NCBI GenBank assembly: GCA_030627725.1
Contig: DAOVSZ010000151.1
Span: forward strand, 1 to 6,801
DNA from: Desulfobulbaceae bacterium
Lineage (GTDB): Bacteria > Desulfobacterota > Desulfobulbia > Desulfobulbales > DAOVSZ01
Length of the DNA stretch: 6,801 nucleotides
Direction of reading: 5' to 3'
The notes beneath the pieces were generated by a model. That model had not been told where the DNA came from, did not search any database, and worked only from the letters and a program-made list of their open reading frames with translations. Shown here piece after piece: positions 5,475-6,801 of this stretch (the first letter of the stretch is position 1; the number at the start of each line of letters is the position of its first letter). The position numbers and the translations under genes are program-made.

Positions 5475-6801
5475 TGACACATATACGATTCTCACGCATT
5501 GACGGCACGATTAAACCTTATGCCCTCCTGATACTTGCGCTCGCCCAGGCCCTTCTTGTGTGCGCAGGCTCTTTTGAGGATGCTGTCGCCCTTCCCTGGT
5601 ATCTTGTCACCCTTGCTTCCGTTGTCGCGGCCCTTGGTATTTTCGAATTTGTCCGCCGCCCTCTCGGATTTGAGACCAAGAGCTTTCCTCACACGGCTGC
5701 TGCGGTTGCCCTCTGGACCGTCACCGTATGGGCGGTATACAGAATGTGCCTTTTTTATGCCCCGCAGGCGATTTTTATTCCAGCCGCGCTCACCGCCTGG
5801 TCTCTGGTCTCGTATCCAATCCGAATCTTTCTCTTCTTCTCCCTCTTTGTCATTACCATGGAGTCAGGTCTTCTGCTGATCGGCATTCAGACCATGACCG
5901 CATTCAGTCTGAACCTCTTCCTTTATGGCATCTCAGCTCTCTTTTTATCCTTTTTTATCAGAAGCAGGACATATAGGAAGAGTATAAAAAAAGCCATCAA
6001 GAAGTCAAAAAAAGACGAAAACTCAAGAGAATACGCAAGAGACCTCGGCCTTTTTTCAGAGCCTGCGTCGATCCTCAAAACACCTTCCGTGACCGACACC
6101 CTTGCAGAAGGAGATGTCACCCATTCAACTGTTGAGTCGATCAGTCTCTCTTTTAACCTCCAGCTTGAGATGATCAGGCAGGCATACGACCTTTCAACCG
6201 TTGCTCTGTTCTGGCTTGATGCCTCAAAAGACGAGCTCAGAATCAGAAGTCTTGCGACCGTGCGAAAGGATATTCAGCCGGGCCCGTTTCCTATTGGATC
6301 GGGCATCACCGGCGCCCTGCTCAAGGACTGCCGGGAAGTTGCCGTGGCGCCGGTTACCTCAAGCCATAACTCCCTCCCCTATTACCCGGACCAGAAGGAT
6401 GTCGGCAGTATCTTTGCGATCCGGGTCGAGACCGAAAAAAAAGATGAGGCTCATTCGCAACAGACAAAGATATCCGGCATCCTGTGTCTGGACAGACGTG
6501 ATACCACCCCCTGGACCGATGAGGAACGGAACGTCTTCAGGTTGACTGCCAGAAAACTTGCCCTGGATGTTGCAATGGCCAGGCAGCTGCAGGCGATTGA
6601 CAAGGAAAAAAACGCCATGCTCAAGGTCTGCGTGGGACTTCGTGAGTTAAACAGCGCCCTGGGGCTTGATTCGGTCTTTGACTCCACCATCAATGCGATT
6701 AAGTCCGTGCTGCCGGTCGATTTTATCGCTGTAAGTCAGCTTCAGGAGAAAAGCCACTGCGTTGTCCGGGCTGAAGGGGTGATTGCTGAAAAATATCATG
6801 G
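5474..6801 (+). CDS. Polytopic membrane protein with tandem GAF domains, C-terminus cut by window edge
   Basis: Probable membrane signalling protein; 442 residues are visible with no stop before the right edge. Residues 1-163 are hydrophobic, with about five or six membrane segments (near 15-32, 42-59, 74-93, 97-113, 117-138 and 142-163). A very basic stretch follows (163-180, rich in Lys and Arg), which puts the rest in the cytoplasm. Residues about 225-370 form a GAF domain, with PIGSGITGALLKD (273-285), GSIFAIRV and GILCLDRRDTTPWTDEER (335-352). A helical linker leads to a second GAF beginning near 390 (LRELNSALGLDSVFDSTI). The output domain is not visible; a GGDEF diguanylate cyclase is the commonest ending for this arrangement, with histidine kinase or another as alternatives, and I infer no more. 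ATG 5474 overlaps the hydrolase stop by one base and has no clear Shine-Dalgarno, so translation probably depends on coupling. The next in-frame ATG would fall within the third membrane segment. Confidence 0.85.
   Translation, partial: MTHIRFSRIDGTIKPYALLILALAQALLVCAGSFEDAVALPWYLVTLASVVAALGIFEFVRRPLGFETKSFPHTAAAVALWTVTVWAVYRMCLFYAPQAIFIPAALTAWSLVSYPIRIFLFFSLFVITMESGLLLIGIQTMTAFSLNLFLYGISALFLSFFIRSRTYRKSIKKAIKKSKKDENSREYARDLGLFSEPASILKTPSVTDTLAEGDVTHSTVESISLSFNLQLEMIRQAYDLSTVALFWLDASKDELRIRSLATVRKDIQPGPFPIGSGITGALLKDCREVAVAPVTSSHNSLPYYPDQKDVGSIFAIRVETEKKDEAHSQQTKISGILCLDRRDTTPWTDEERNVFRLTARKLALDVAMARQLQAIDKEKNAMLKVCVGLRELNSALGLDSVFDSTINAIKSVLPVDFIAVSQLQEKSHCVVRAEGVIAEKYH

Noticed and set aside
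1..6801. Mobile elements, CRISPR arrays, tRNA or rRNA genes
   Set aside because: No transposase or integrase coding, no spaced direct repeats and no RNA-gene signatures were seen; nearly the whole window is accounted for by six genes.

Overview
The window looks like chromosomal core-metabolism DNA from an anaerobic bacterium, most likely a member of the Desulfobacterota (former Deltaproteobacteria). This placement is inference. It rests on a divergent formate-tetrahydrofolate ligase of the type I associate with sulfate reducers, a three-domain NifU next to NifS, a flavin-dependent thymidylate synthase in place of a visible ThyA, and a membrane-anchored protein with tandem GAF domains. I see no insertion sequence, CRISPR array, tRNA, rRNA or prophage gene.

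The left two thirds (1-4455) is read entirely on the minus strand. In order of transcription it holds nifU (4455-3616), nifS (3619-2444), thyX (2422-1469) and fhs (1325 to beyond the left edge). nifU and nifS overlap by 4 bases, and nifS and thyX are 21 bases apart, so these three very probably form one operon making iron-sulfur clusters and dTMP. A gap of 143 bases separates thyX from fhs. It contains a perfect 9-base inverted repeat lying over a TTGACA box, so fhs probably has its own regulated promoter. ThyX consumes methylene-tetrahydrofolate and Fhs charges tetrahydrofolate with formate, so both draw on the folate one-carbon pool.

Positions 4456-4646 are a short AT-rich divergent control region. 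It carries promoter-like elements for nifU on the minus strand, a small dyad at the likely nifU transcription start, and a separate promoter and ribosome binding site for the genes on the right.

The right third (4647-6801) is read on the plus strand. It holds an alpha/beta hydrolase of the BEM46/ABHD13 type and, joined to it by a TAATG stop/start overlap, a polytopic membrane protein with cytoplasmic GAF domains that runs off the right edge. The two are probably co-translated. The GAF protein is a signalling protein whose output domain lies outside the window. Two of the largest real genes, fhs and the GAF protein, have no terminus inside the window at one end, so a simple scan for closed ORFs misses both.
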